The position numbers and the translations under genes were made by a program. From assembly GCF_002113125.1 (NCBI RefSeq), contig NZ_NEJP01000018.1, positions 62,001 to 126,000 on the forward strand: a stretch of 64,000 bases of DNA, read 5' to 3'. Of this stretch, positions 34,909-44,000 are shown in pieces (the stretch's first letter is position 1; each line of letters starts with the position of its first letter). Source of the stretch: Pseudomonas sp. B20(2017) (GTDB lineage Bacteria; Pseudomonadota; Gammaproteobacteria; Pseudomonadales; Pseudomonadaceae). The notes under the pieces were generated by a model. That model was not told where the DNA came from and did not search any database. It was given only the letters and a program-made list of their open reading frames with translations.

Positions 34909-36068
34909 ACCGGCGCGCACTCTGGCTGATCGGCGCGCTGATCGTCGCCCTGTTCGGCGCATTGGGCGTTTATCTGTACCTCAAGGCCACGCCTTACCAG
35001 GCCGAGGTCGATCACGGCCCTTCCCCCGCCGCACAAGCCAATCCTTATCTGGCGGCGGAGATGTTTCTACGCAGTCACGGGATAACCGTCAGCCATGCCG
35101 AAAGCCTTGCCGTGTTACCCGAGATCGACCCTCGCCGACACACGCTGCTGCTGTTCAACGACCGTTCAAAAATGACCCCGCGTCAGGTCGATCAGGTCTT
35201 GAACTGGGCCCGGGCCGGCGGGCGACTGGTATTCGTTGCCGAGTCGCTGTGGGATGAAAAGACCGGCCAGAGCAATGACCTGCTGCTCGACCGTGTGCAA
35301 CTGCATCAGTCCCTGAGCAAGGATCTGAAAGACCCGCCACCGGATGCCAACGACGATCCCTGGCCCAACCTGACCAAGCTCTATCTGGAAGACGAAGACG
35401 CCCCGGCCTACGCCGGGTTCGACACCGCGTTCCACCTCGACGACCCGAAAAACCTCGCCCAGGCCTGGGCCAACAGCGCTCGGGCCACGCACATGATGCA
35501 ACTGCCCTACGGCGTCGGCACGATCACTGTGGTCACCGATGCCGATCTGTGGAAAACCCCGGCCATCGCACAACACGACAATGCCTGGCTGCTCTGGTAC
35601 CTGAGCGCCGACACCGCCGTGACGCTGCTGTACAACACCGAACATGACGGTCTGCTGACGTTGCTCTGGCGCTATTTCCCGCAAGCCCTTGTGGCCCTGC
35701 TCGCATTGATCGGACTATGGCTTTGGCATGTCGGCGTGCGTCACGGCCCGGTGCAGGCCCCTACCCCGAGCGGTCGTCGTCAGTTGATGGAACACCTGCG
35801 CGCCAGTGCCGATTTCATCCTGCGCCACAACGGCCAACAGGCCTTGCTGCAAGCCTTGCAGCAGGACGTCCTGCGCCGCGCCCGCCATCGTCACCCCGGT
35901 TTCGACCAGTTGAACGTCGCCGAACAATGGCTGGCCCTGTCACGCCTGACCCGCCAACCGACCCGTGCCATCAGCCAGGCCCTGAGCCCGGCACCGAAAC
36001 GACGCCTGTCCAGCGCCGAATTCTGCCGTCAGGTCGCCCACCTGCAAGCCTTGAGGAACTCGCTATGA
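34905..36068 (+). CDS. DUF4350 domain membrane protein
   Basis: A 387-residue protein with an N-terminal membrane helix (LWLIGALIVALFGALGVYLYL). Its DUF4350 region includes AAEMFLRSHGITVSHAESLA, LLLFNDRSKMTPRQVDQVL and GRLVFVAESLWDE, resembling an ABC-gliding/GldG-type sensor fold. A second helix (FPQALVALLALIGLWLWHVGV) and a cytoplasmic helical C-terminus follow. It starts at TTG 34905, overlapping the previous stop by four bases (TTGA). The role within the MoxR operon is unknown. Confidence 0.86.
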   Translation: MNRRALWLIGALIVALFGALGVYLYLKATPYQAEVDHGPSPAAQANPYLAAEMFLRSHGITVSHAESLAVLPEIDPRRHTLLLFNDRSKMTPRQVDQVLNWARAGGRLVFVAESLWDEKTGQSNDLLLDRVQLHQSLSKDLKDPPPDANDDPWPNLTKLYLEDEDAPAYAGFDTAFHLDDPKNLAQAWANSARATHMMQLPYGVGTITVVTDADLWKTPAIAQHDNAWLLWYLSADTAVTLLYNTEHDGLLTLLWRYFPQALVALLALIGLWLWHVGVRHGPVQAPTPSGRRQLMEHLRASADFILRHNGQQALLQALQQDVLRRARHRHPGFDQLNVAEQWLALSRLTRQPTRAISQALSPAPKRRLSSAEFCRQVAHLQALRNSL

Positions 36069-37066
36069 CCGAACACATCGAACCCGGCTCGCCCAGCCAC
36101 GCGGCCCAGCAACGTCACCGAGCCAGTCAGCTGGCGCAAGCGGTACGCGGTGAATTGCAGAAGGCGTTGATCGGCCAAAACCCGGTGATCGACGACGTAC
36201 TGACCGCACTGATCGCCGGCGGCCACGTGCTGCTCGAAGGCGTTCCCGGCCTCGGCAAAACCTTGTTGGTGCGCGCCCTGGCGAAGTGCTTCGGCGGCGA
36301 GTTCGCCCGCATCCAGTTCACCCCGGACCTGATGCCCAGCGACGTGACCGGCCACGCGGTCTACGACCTGCAGACCGAGCAGTTCAAACTGCGCAAAGGC
36401 CCGCTGTTCACCAACCTTCTGCTGGCTGACGAGATCAACCGCGCCCCGGCCAAGACGCAAGCCGCTCTGCTCGAAGCGATGCAGGAACGTCAGGTGACCC
36501 TCGAAGGCCGGGCTCTGCCGATTGCACAGCCGTTTATGGTGCTCGCCACGCAGAACCCGATTGAACAGGAAGGCACTTACCCGTTACCGGAAGCGGAGCT
36601 TGATCGCTTCATGCTCAAGGTACGGATGGATTACCCCGACGCCGATCAGGAGCTGGACATGGTGCGCCAGGTCAGCCGCTCGACCCGCGCCGACATGCTC
36701 GATGTGCAACCGCTGCGCACCGTGTTGCAGGCCAAGGACGTGCAAGCCCTGCAACGCATCGCCAGCGATCTGCCGCTGGACGATCAGGTCCTCGATTACG
36801 CCGTGCGTCTCGCCCGCAGCACCCGCACCTGGCCAGGCTTGAGCCTCGGCGCCGGACCACGTGCCTCCATTGCACTGGTACGCTGCGCCCGCGCCCGAGC
36901 CTTGTTGCGCGGCGGCGAGTTCGTGATTCCCGACGACATCAAAGGTTGCGCACTGGCCGTGCTGCGCCACCGCGTGCGCCTCGCGCCGGAGCTGGACATC
37001 GAAGGACTGCAAGTCGATCAGGTGCTCCAGCAACTGCTTGACCAGATCCCGGCGCCGCGCCTGTGA
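36065..37066 (+). CDS. MoxR family AAA+ ATPase
   Basis: A 333-residue MoxR ATPase, a chaperone-like AAA+ protein that helps metal insertion or assembly of partner complexes. Walker A is LLEGVPGLGKTLLVRALA (about 58-75). Walker B is LLLADEINRAPAKTQAALLEAM with ADE. Sensor 1 is VLATQNPIEQEGTYPLPEAE, and the C-terminal lid includes GAGPRASIALVRCARARALL. The ATG at 36065 overlaps the DUF4350 stop by four bases. The next gene, DUF58, is the usual MoxR partner. Confidence 0.95.
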   Translation: MTEHIEPGSPSHAAQQRHRASQLAQAVRGELQKALIGQNPVIDDVLTALIAGGHVLLEGVPGLGKTLLVRALAKCFGGEFARIQFTPDLMPSDVTGHAVYDLQTEQFKLRKGPLFTNLLLADEINRAPAKTQAALLEAMQERQVTLEGRALPIAQPFMVLATQNPIEQEGTYPLPEAELDRFMLKVRMDYPDADQELDMVRQVSRSTRADMLDVQPLRTVLQAKDVQALQRIASDLPLDDQVLDYAVRLARSTRTWPGLSLGAGPRASIALVRCARARALLRGGEFVIPDDIKGCALAVLRHRVRLAPELDIEGLQVDQVLQQLLDQIPAPRL

Positions 37067-38394
37067 AACCCTCGCGCCTGTTGTTGATCTGGCTGGCGAT
37101 CCTGCTGGCCATCGGCATAGTGCTGGGCACGTTGCAGGCGCTGGACGTCGAGGTGCCATCGAGCCTGTTGTCGATCAACTGGGGATTGCTGCTGGCGCTG
37201 TTTGCTCTGAGCCTGCTGGACGCGCTGCGCCTCAGGCGCCTGCCCTCGCCCCGCGTGCAACGACAGATGCCCGGCAGCCTGGCATTAGGTCGCTGGAGCG
37301 AAGTGCGGCTGGAGGTAGAACATGATTTCGACCAACCACTGGCCATTCAGATCTTCGATCACGTACCCGATGGCCTGAGTTTCGAAAACCTGCCACTCGA
37401 CACCGAGCTACAACCCGGCCAGCGCAGCCTGATCGGCTATCGCCTGCGCCCGCTCAAACGCGGCCACTTCACCTTCGACACCTGCGAACTCAACCTGCCA
37501 AGCCCCTTCGGCCTGTGGTCCGGCAAACGCCTGCTGAACATCACCGACCACACCCGCGTCTACCCCGACTTTGCCCGCCTCTACGGCGGCCAGTTGCTGG
37601 CGGTCGACAACTGGCTCAGGCAGCTCGGCGTGCGCCAGCGCCAACGCCGTGGCCAGGGCATGGAATTCCATCAACTGCGCGAATTTCGCGAAGGCGACAG
37701 CCTGCGCCAGATCGACTGGAAAGCCACCGCCCGCCACCGCACACCGATTGCCCGGGAATACGAGGACGAACGGGATCAGCAGATCATCTTCATGCTCGAT
37801 TGCGGACGGCAGATGCGCAATCAGGACGGCGAGCTGTCGCATTTTGATCATGCGTTGAATGCTTGTCTGTTGTTGAGTTATGTGGCGTTACGGCAGGGGG
37901 ATGCAGTGGGGTTGGTGACCTTTGCCAGTGATCAGCCGCGATACATCGCACCGGCCAAAGGGATGGGACAGCTCAAAGTGTTGCTTAACACTGTTTATGA
38001 TCTCGACAGCACGCAACGTCCCGCTGATTATCTGGCCGCGGTGAATCACTTGCTGGCCAGACAAAAGCGTCGGGCGTTGGCGATCTTAGTCACCAATTTG
38101 CGCGACGACACTAATGAAGAAATGCTGACCTCAGTCAAACATCTGAATCAGCAACATCGGGTGCTGGTGGCCAGCCTGCGTGAGGAGATACTCGAGGGAT
38201 TATGCCTTATGTCGGTGCAAACATCGCCCGGAGCACTGGCCTATTGCGAAACAGTGGGGTATTTAAATGCGCGGGCCGACCTTCATGAGCGACTGATTAC
38301 CATAGGAACCCCGGTACTGGACTCCCGCGCCTGTGGTTTGGGGGCTGAGTTGGTGACACGGTATTTGGAATTGAAGAAGGCGGGGGTTTTATAA
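37063..38394 (+). CDS. DUF58 domain protein (MoxR partner)
   Basis: A 443-residue protein with two N-terminal membrane helices (LLLIWLAILLAIGIVLGTL and SLLSINWGLLLALFALSLL). A beta-rich segment is followed by the DUF58 signature FHQLREFREGDSLRQIDWKA (about 202-221), and a VWA-like fold (IIFMLDCGRQMRNQDGELS) whose MIDAS motif DxGRxM is only partial. It starts at GTG 37063, overlapping moxR by four bases. It is the last gene of the operon and borders the accessory island; the last 500 bases use rarer codons than the first part. Confidence 0.93.
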   Translation: MKPSRLLLIWLAILLAIGIVLGTLQALDVEVPSSLLSINWGLLLALFALSLLDALRLRRLPSPRVQRQMPGSLALGRWSEVRLEVEHDFDQPLAIQIFDHVPDGLSFENLPLDTELQPGQRSLIGYRLRPLKRGHFTFDTCELNLPSPFGLWSGKRLLNITDHTRVYPDFARLYGGQLLAVDNWLRQLGVRQRQRRGQGMEFHQLREFREGDSLRQIDWKATARHRTPIAREYEDERDQQIIFMLDCGRQMRNQDGELSHFDHALNACLLLSYVALRQGDAVGLVTFASDQPRYIAPAKGMGQLKVLLNTVYDLDSTQRPADYLAAVNHLLARQKRRALAILVTNLRDDTNEEMLTSVKHLNQQHRVLVASLREEILEGLCLMSVQTSPGALAYCETVGYLNARADLHERLITIGTPVLDSRACGLGAELVTRYLELKKAGVL

Positions 38395-38395
38395 G

Positions 38396-38432
38396 ACGAA
38401 AAAAAGACGCCTTTTCTCATTGAAAAAGCGCC
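38396..38432. terminator. Weak bidirectional hairpin between DUF58 and the island
   Basis: A run of seven A, then CGCCTTTTC...GAAAAAGCG, lies between convergent genes. On the minus strand the imperfect stem is followed by seven T, which fits termination of the island operon. Confidence 0.5.
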
Positions 38433-38460
38433 GACTGCTAATGGAATCCGCAAGCAAACA

Positions 38461-40878
38461 TCAGACAATTGTGCCGTTATATAGATTTAGAATACGAAGA
38501 TCAAGAAAGTCACTATTGCTTCTTCTATTACTTTGCCCAGCAGAGTTAGTGAACATCGAAGGCGGGTTATTACCGTAATACACTGGAACATTAGATGCAG
38601 GAACATTCAAGTATATGGAGGTAGCGCGAATATAAATTTGATAGTACGGATTATCTGTATCTGGCCATACATAATGAGGCCCCGTAAACCACTTCTCAGC
38701 GCTCACCCAGTTATGCGCGAGCTTCATTGTAAGTGGCAAAGACGTCAAACCGGACTCAACCACTGCCAACTGCAAGGAAAACGATCCATTCAAAACAGTA
38801 TTAAAACAATTAAGTTCCCACGTAGCTCCCTCCTGCGTCAGCCGTTGCTCGGTCACCACCGAAGGTCTGAATACCACCCCCAAACCTTCTCCGGTCAACA
38901 ACAATTTTACGTTGGCATTAAGAAAATTACTGGAAGGTTTTGGTCGAACGGTTAACGTATGCTTTGCACCATGACAGGGATAGGCATTACCTTCATCAAA
39001 AGCAGCCGCGAAAAAGTCAAATTTAACATCCACTTCTTTAGCGAAATCAATGACTGTTCCCGCTATCGGTTGCGAGTCAGGCGTGCCTTCATAAAACAAA
39101 GGCATCTGAAAATTCAGTTTGAAAGGGCCGTTTGAGGCTTTGTCTGTAGAAAGAGTCCAACTCAGGGATCTGGTTCCCTCATCCAACAATAGCAGCGCCT
39201 CAAAAGGCGGATCACTGACCAGACCTGCTAAATCTTCACCCGGCATAGGTACCAGACAAACAGCAGATCGCGAGTCGCCGATCAAGTAACTTTTTTCATA
39301 GTCCAACGTCAGAGTACAAGACTGCCCAGCCGCCATAAGCAAATTAACTGCTGACCAATCTTGTACCTCACCATTGACGCGAATAGTAAACTCTCTCTGC
39401 CACACAGCATTATAAATATGTCCCTCCAAGGGAGGGGACGCCGGCATTCCAATAAACTCAGGCATGCTCAGCTGTAACTTAAACGGAGCGCTACTTGCGT
39501 CCGGCAATGATGAAATCTTCCAACTGATAGAGTTAGTCCCAACTGCTATCGGAACCAATTCTCCCAACGGCTTGTCACTCACCAAGCCGTCGACGCCTGC
39601 GCCGGGACTGAACTGCAAAGCTACAGATGCGCCCCTCAGGCCAACTAATGAGCTTCCTTCATAGTTCAGCGTAAGTTTGCAAATCCCTCCTTCCACTACA
39701 GGCAAATAAATGTTATCAACATCTACTGACTCATCATTCACAAGCAGAGTAAACTCTCGCCGCCATACGTCATTTAATACAGTGCCCGGCAAGGACTGTG
39801 ACAGTGGCACCTCGGGAAGCTCAGACATGCTCAACTGCAATTCAAAAGAAGAGTTACGAGCATCAGGATTTGACGAGATATTCCAACTGATAGATTTCGT
39901 CCCAACTGCCATCGGAACCAATTCTCCCAACGGCCTGTCACTCACCAAACCGTCGACGCCTGCGCCGGGTTTGAACTGCAAAGCTACAGCCGCGCCCCTC
40001 AGACCAACTAATGAGCTTCCTTCATAGTTCAGCGTCAGTTTGCAAATTCCACCTTCCACTACAGGCAAGAAAATGTTATCAAAACCTACTAATTCATCAT
40101 TCACAAAGAGAGTAAACTCCCGCAACCACACGTCATTCAATATAGTACCCGACAAGGATTGTGAGACTGGCATTCCAGGAAACTTAGGCATATAAAACTG
40201 CAATCTAAAGGTCGCGCTATCTGCCTTAGCATCCGAAATGAGATCCCAGCTAATAGAATCACGCCCAACCTCCATGGGAACCAACTCTCCGAACGGCTTA
40301 TCAGCATGCAAGCCGTCCACTTTCCCCTCGGGGGCGAAGTCCAAAAGCACATGGGCTTCCGGTGACCCGGGCGGAGGACTTTCAGGATATTTAAGCGTCA
40401 GCTTGCAAGTGCCACGCTCTACGACAGGCAAATACGCTTCAGCCCAACTTACTTCTTTTTCATTCACAAGAAGTTGAAAATCTGTCAACCACGACAAATC
40501 AAATATCTGAATCGGAAACGGTGGAGAATCCCCTGCAACCGAATAATTCGGCAATCTGAAAAACACAACAACTGGACCACTAAAATCACGAGGTGCAGTA
40601 ATAACCCAGCTCAGTTCCGTGGTCCCTGTCGCCATCTCGATCAACTGCCCCGGCGGAGGCGAAATTTTGAGACCTGGCACAGCAGCCTGCAAATCTACAG
40701 CAATCACACCCTGCGATGTACCAATCAAACTACTGTACTTGTACTCCAATGTTATTGTAGTGATTGCACCCGCAGCCAAATTCAACTTAAAAGTTGGCCA
40801 ATCTTCAACTTTCTCTCCATCAACGGAAGGCCTGAAGTTCTGCAACCACGTAGTCGATAAATTATAATTACTGGACAT
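38461..40878 (-). CDS. Six-unit beta-repeat protein of the Tc island (function unknown)
   Basis: An 805-residue protein without signal peptide or membrane helix. Units of about 121 residues begin at Trp11, Trp130, Trp251, Trp371/372 and Trp492/493; a divergent sixth unit starts near 605. A unit reads roughly W-REFTLxVNDE...LPVVEGGICKLTLNYEG...ALQF-PGAGVDGL...GELVP-AVG-SISW-IS...F-LQLSMPE, an all-beta, Ig-like pattern. Units 3 and 4 are almost identical. The last 85 residues (from WVSAEKWF) form a Tyr/Asn-rich tail unlike the repeats. The sixth unit matches the non-Big_1 units of the 1240-residue neighbour. Composition is visibly AT-richer than the flanks. It is the last gene of the Tc operon. 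ATG 40878 has AAGGGGAG upstream. A receptor or structural role is only a guess. Confidence 0.85.
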   Translation of the reverse strand: MSSNYNLSTTWLQNFRPSVDGEKVEDWPTFKLNLAAGAITTITLEYKYSSLIGTSQGVIAVDLQAAVPGLKISPPPGQLIEMATGTTELSWVITAPRDFSGPVVVFFRLPNYSVAGDSPPFPIQIFDLSWLTDFQLLVNEKEVSWAEAYLPVVERGTCKLTLKYPESPPPGSPEAHVLLDFAPEGKVDGLHADKPFGELVPMEVGRDSISWDLISDAKADSATFRLQFYMPKFPGMPVSQSLSGTILNDVWLREFTLFVNDELVGFDNIFLPVVEGGICKLTLNYEGSSLVGLRGAAVALQFKPGAGVDGLVSDRPLGELVPMAVGTKSISWNISSNPDARNSSFELQLSMSELPEVPLSQSLPGTVLNDVWRREFTLLVNDESVDVDNIYLPVVEGGICKLTLNYEGSSLVGLRGASVALQFSPGAGVDGLVSDKPLGELVPIAVGTNSISWKISSLPDASSAPFKLQLSMPEFIGMPASPPLEGHIYNAVWQREFTIRVNGEVQDWSAVNLLMAAGQSCTLTLDYEKSYLIGDSRSAVCLVPMPGEDLAGLVSDPPFEALLLLDEGTRSLSWTLSTDKASNGPFKLNFQMPLFYEGTPDSQPIAGTVIDFAKEVDVKFDFFAAAFDEGNAYPCHGAKHTLTVRPKPSSNFLNANVKLLLTGEGLGVVFRPSVVTEQRLTQEGATWELNCFNTVLNGSFSLQLAVVESGLTSLPLTMKLAHNWVSAEKWFTGPHYVWPDTDNPYYQIYIRATSIYLNVPASNVPVYYGNNPPSMFTNSAGQSNRRSNSDFLDLRILNLYNGTIV
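39536..39808 (-). repeat. Near-identical tandem repeat copy (unit 4)
   Basis: This 273-base block matches 39899-40171 at about nine of ten bases by eye, at an exact offset of 363 bases (121 codons). Many differences are synonymous, pointing to a recent in-frame duplication or gene conversion. Confidence 0.9.
39899..40171 (-). repeat. Near-identical tandem repeat copy (unit 3)
   Basis: Partner of 39536-39808, lying 363 bases away and encoding the same SSLVGLRGA-VALQF-PGAGVD core. Confidence 0.9.
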
Positions 40879-41016
40879 TTTCACCACTCCCCTTGCAAAC
40901 CGTTAATTAACACCGGGATAGTCAACCGTAACAATTTCGATACAACACCCACAACTAATTATTGAAAAAACTCAAACTAACGAAGCCTCAATCGATAACG
41001 GACACCACACTGCAAT

Positions 41017-44000
41017 TCAGATATTGGCCAAGCCTGTAAACTCAATATGTTTATACTGCCCCCCGCCCATCCCTCCTTGCACAGTTGCAATCAATAATTC
41101 ACTAATAAAACCCAGCACCATAAACTGCACTTGTGACTTGCCAGCGGCATCTGTGAATGTAGGGGGTATTATCAAATCGCCAAACGCCCAATCAACTTTC
41201 ACGTCACGCAGCGGCTTGCCATCCAATGCGGATACCACCGTTATGTTTCCTACAACATTTTGTCCTGGCGAAACATGAGAGTTCGGCGTGGTTAGCGACT
41301 CGATGAGTCGTGGATCTAGCATGGTATAGGGGAGCGTTACCGAGTCAGAAAACTCGCCTTGGCCAACCGTTGCTTTCAATTCGCCCGGCCCCGGTACGTC
41401 CGGGATGAAACTTATCGTTGCCTTGCCGTAATAATCAGTGTCAGAAGTCGACTTCACCCGCCCCGCACCGGACCAGCCAACTGACGCCCCCACTACGGGT
41501 CTAGCGCTGATGGACGAATTCACCACCACCTCTGCCTTGAACACTTGCCCCCAAAAAAGCGTGTTAGTTACACGGCTGGCCGGGGCAAATTTCAGCAGTT
41601 GCTCGCTCGACCCCACGGACATGTGAATCGGCGGCGACAGACGTGCAAGTCGCTCGGCACCCAGGCGAAATGTGCAGCTGCCGTCCCTGAGATCACTTAC
41701 AGAAAACGGGTAACGCAAATTTCCGTGGAATGCTTGCGCCAATCCGAGGATGTTGGGCGTGGCAAAAACGAACCCCAACTTACTGGGCGCGTTCCCGCCC
41801 ATGCCCAGTGTCAAATGGCGTCCAATCAACGCATTGCCTGCGGGTGCCGACACTTCCAGGGAGTGCTGGGCCTTGCGACGCGGGAAGTAGGTTTGTTTTC
41901 CGACAGGAACGGTGGTCAGTCCGTCCATACTGCTGCGAACCTCATCCCAGGGGTCGCTGGGCAAAGCGGTGGCCGATGTCGAGAGGGATTCTTTGAAGTC
42001 ATCAAAAGGACTGACGACTGAACTAGTGACTCTGTGCTCGCCCGGCGCTTTCGGGATATAGGCAAAACCGCTCACACCCTCGGCATCGGTCTTGACTTCT
42101 ATGGGTGTGCCTTCGGCCTCCCAAATGACGGGCGCGCCCGCAACCGGCTTGCCGGTGAAATGAGACACCACCCACGCCCAGATCCAGGCCGTGTCCAGCC
42201 CGATGACCGGATCCACTGCCGGATCGCGCAGTCTGATCAAGCGGAGCTTGTTGTGATCCAGCTTCATGGGCGTGGCGACAGCGACGAAATTCAGCTCAGG
42301 CACAGACACGGTCAAATTGAACAGGCCGGCCACAGCAGCAGTGAAGTCCAGAGCCCACTGCACCCCGCTGGCGTTCAGTCGATGAGGCTGATCCGGCGCC
42401 GGTTTTATCGAAGCGCCCAACTGGTCGGGAGACGTGCCCGTCCACTTCAACCATATATTCAGCCCCAGCAGAGGACTGAGCGCATAGGGCAGTACGTTGA
42501 ACGAATGAACCGCACCCAGACACGGATCAAACTGTTGGCCGCTCAGTAGTCGAGGAACCTGATCGAGTGACAGACTCAGTTCCTCCTTGAGATCAACGTG
42601 CATCAAACGTCCGGAAAGCTCCCGCACTGTTGGCTCGCCCTCAAGACCAAATTCGACCTGGAACTGCCTGCTTAGACTGCTGGCTGCCTCAGAGGCAAAG
42701 GTCCACTCCACTCCCTCTGCCACCAAAGTCTTTGACGTACCCAAATCGCTGATGGCAAGCCCGATATCGGGATCCCCACCGCGCCAGTTCACACTGATGT
42801 TTCTCCCGATCCAGGCGCTACCCGCGTTCGGCAAGACTTTCAAGGCATGTGTCTGTCCCCGGCGGCAAAGTACTCCAAGCATGTTGTGCTGTACTTCAAC
42901 ACCATCGAGTAAAAATGTGACCTCGCTCTTCCACGGACTGGTCGCGATCGCGGATATGAAGAACGTATGTTCAATCGGCATCGCATCCGGGTGCGCCTGG
43001 ATATGTACGACGATTACATGATCGCCGGCACTGGTCGGTTGATACGTAATGCTGGTCCAGCCGCCAGCACCCGTCGTCGAGTGAACAATGGTTCCGTCCG
43101 GCAACATCCACTTTGCCAAGGCTCCCAGCACCGGATCACCGTTGCCGGACGTCACCTTGTGCAAAACCTCGACCTGAACGGTCGCACTTTCCTGTTCATC
43201 AACGACGCACGTTTTGTCCGCTTCAAGCACCCGGCCAATTTCGAGCTCGTTGCGTGCCAGGCGCATGGCTTTGTCTGCAGACGGCAGGAGCAATTTCGAG
43301 CAGGTCAAATTCAATTGGAATCTGCCGTCCAGTTCATCCCCGTTCGCCATCTTCCAAAGCAATTCAAGGCTTGGCGTTACCGGCACTTCTTCATCGATCT
43401 GTGGATTAACATCGACCTCAAGCTGCTCCTGGGAATCGCCCTTCCACCCGAGCGACAAATCGGTTTCCACAAGGACCGCCGGCACGGTTATCCGCAGATC
43501 ATAATCCGCCCCCCGATTCGGCCACCCCGTCTTCAATGCCCAAGGCTCTGACTTGTCAGCGACAACCGCCATGACCTCGGCCCACGGATCCGTCGCCAGC
43601 ACCTTCACTTCGAGGTTCTGCGTGACAACGCCCGACGTGTAGTAAAGACTCGGAACCGAGGCGACGATATTGAAGACTCCCGCAGCGTCTGGCCGGTAAT
43701 CCAGGTACGCCCAGCCATTGGCATCGGTGGTCACATTGACCTGGATCGAACTCCCGGCGACAGTCCAGGTAACCGGCACCCCCTCAAGCGTCTGCCCTGT
43801 GTAAAACGAGGCCGCTTGCACGCCCAACCGGACGCTTTGATTGAGCGCAAGTACCGGGAAATACGCCGGATGCAGCACATCAAGAAAATCCAGCCGGTGA
43901 TGCCACAGCGATGCCTGTAACTCATAGGGATCGGCGTGGTACTGGTTCCACAACGTCAGCGTCATCGGGTGGGGCGCAGACAGGCTGAGTGCCGGGCAGC

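Noticed and set aside
35717..36064. N-terminal extension of MoxR
   Set aside because: The extension is Arg/Pro-rich, overlaps the DUF4350 coding region in another frame, and the ATGA overlap at 36065 gives the normal MoxR start.
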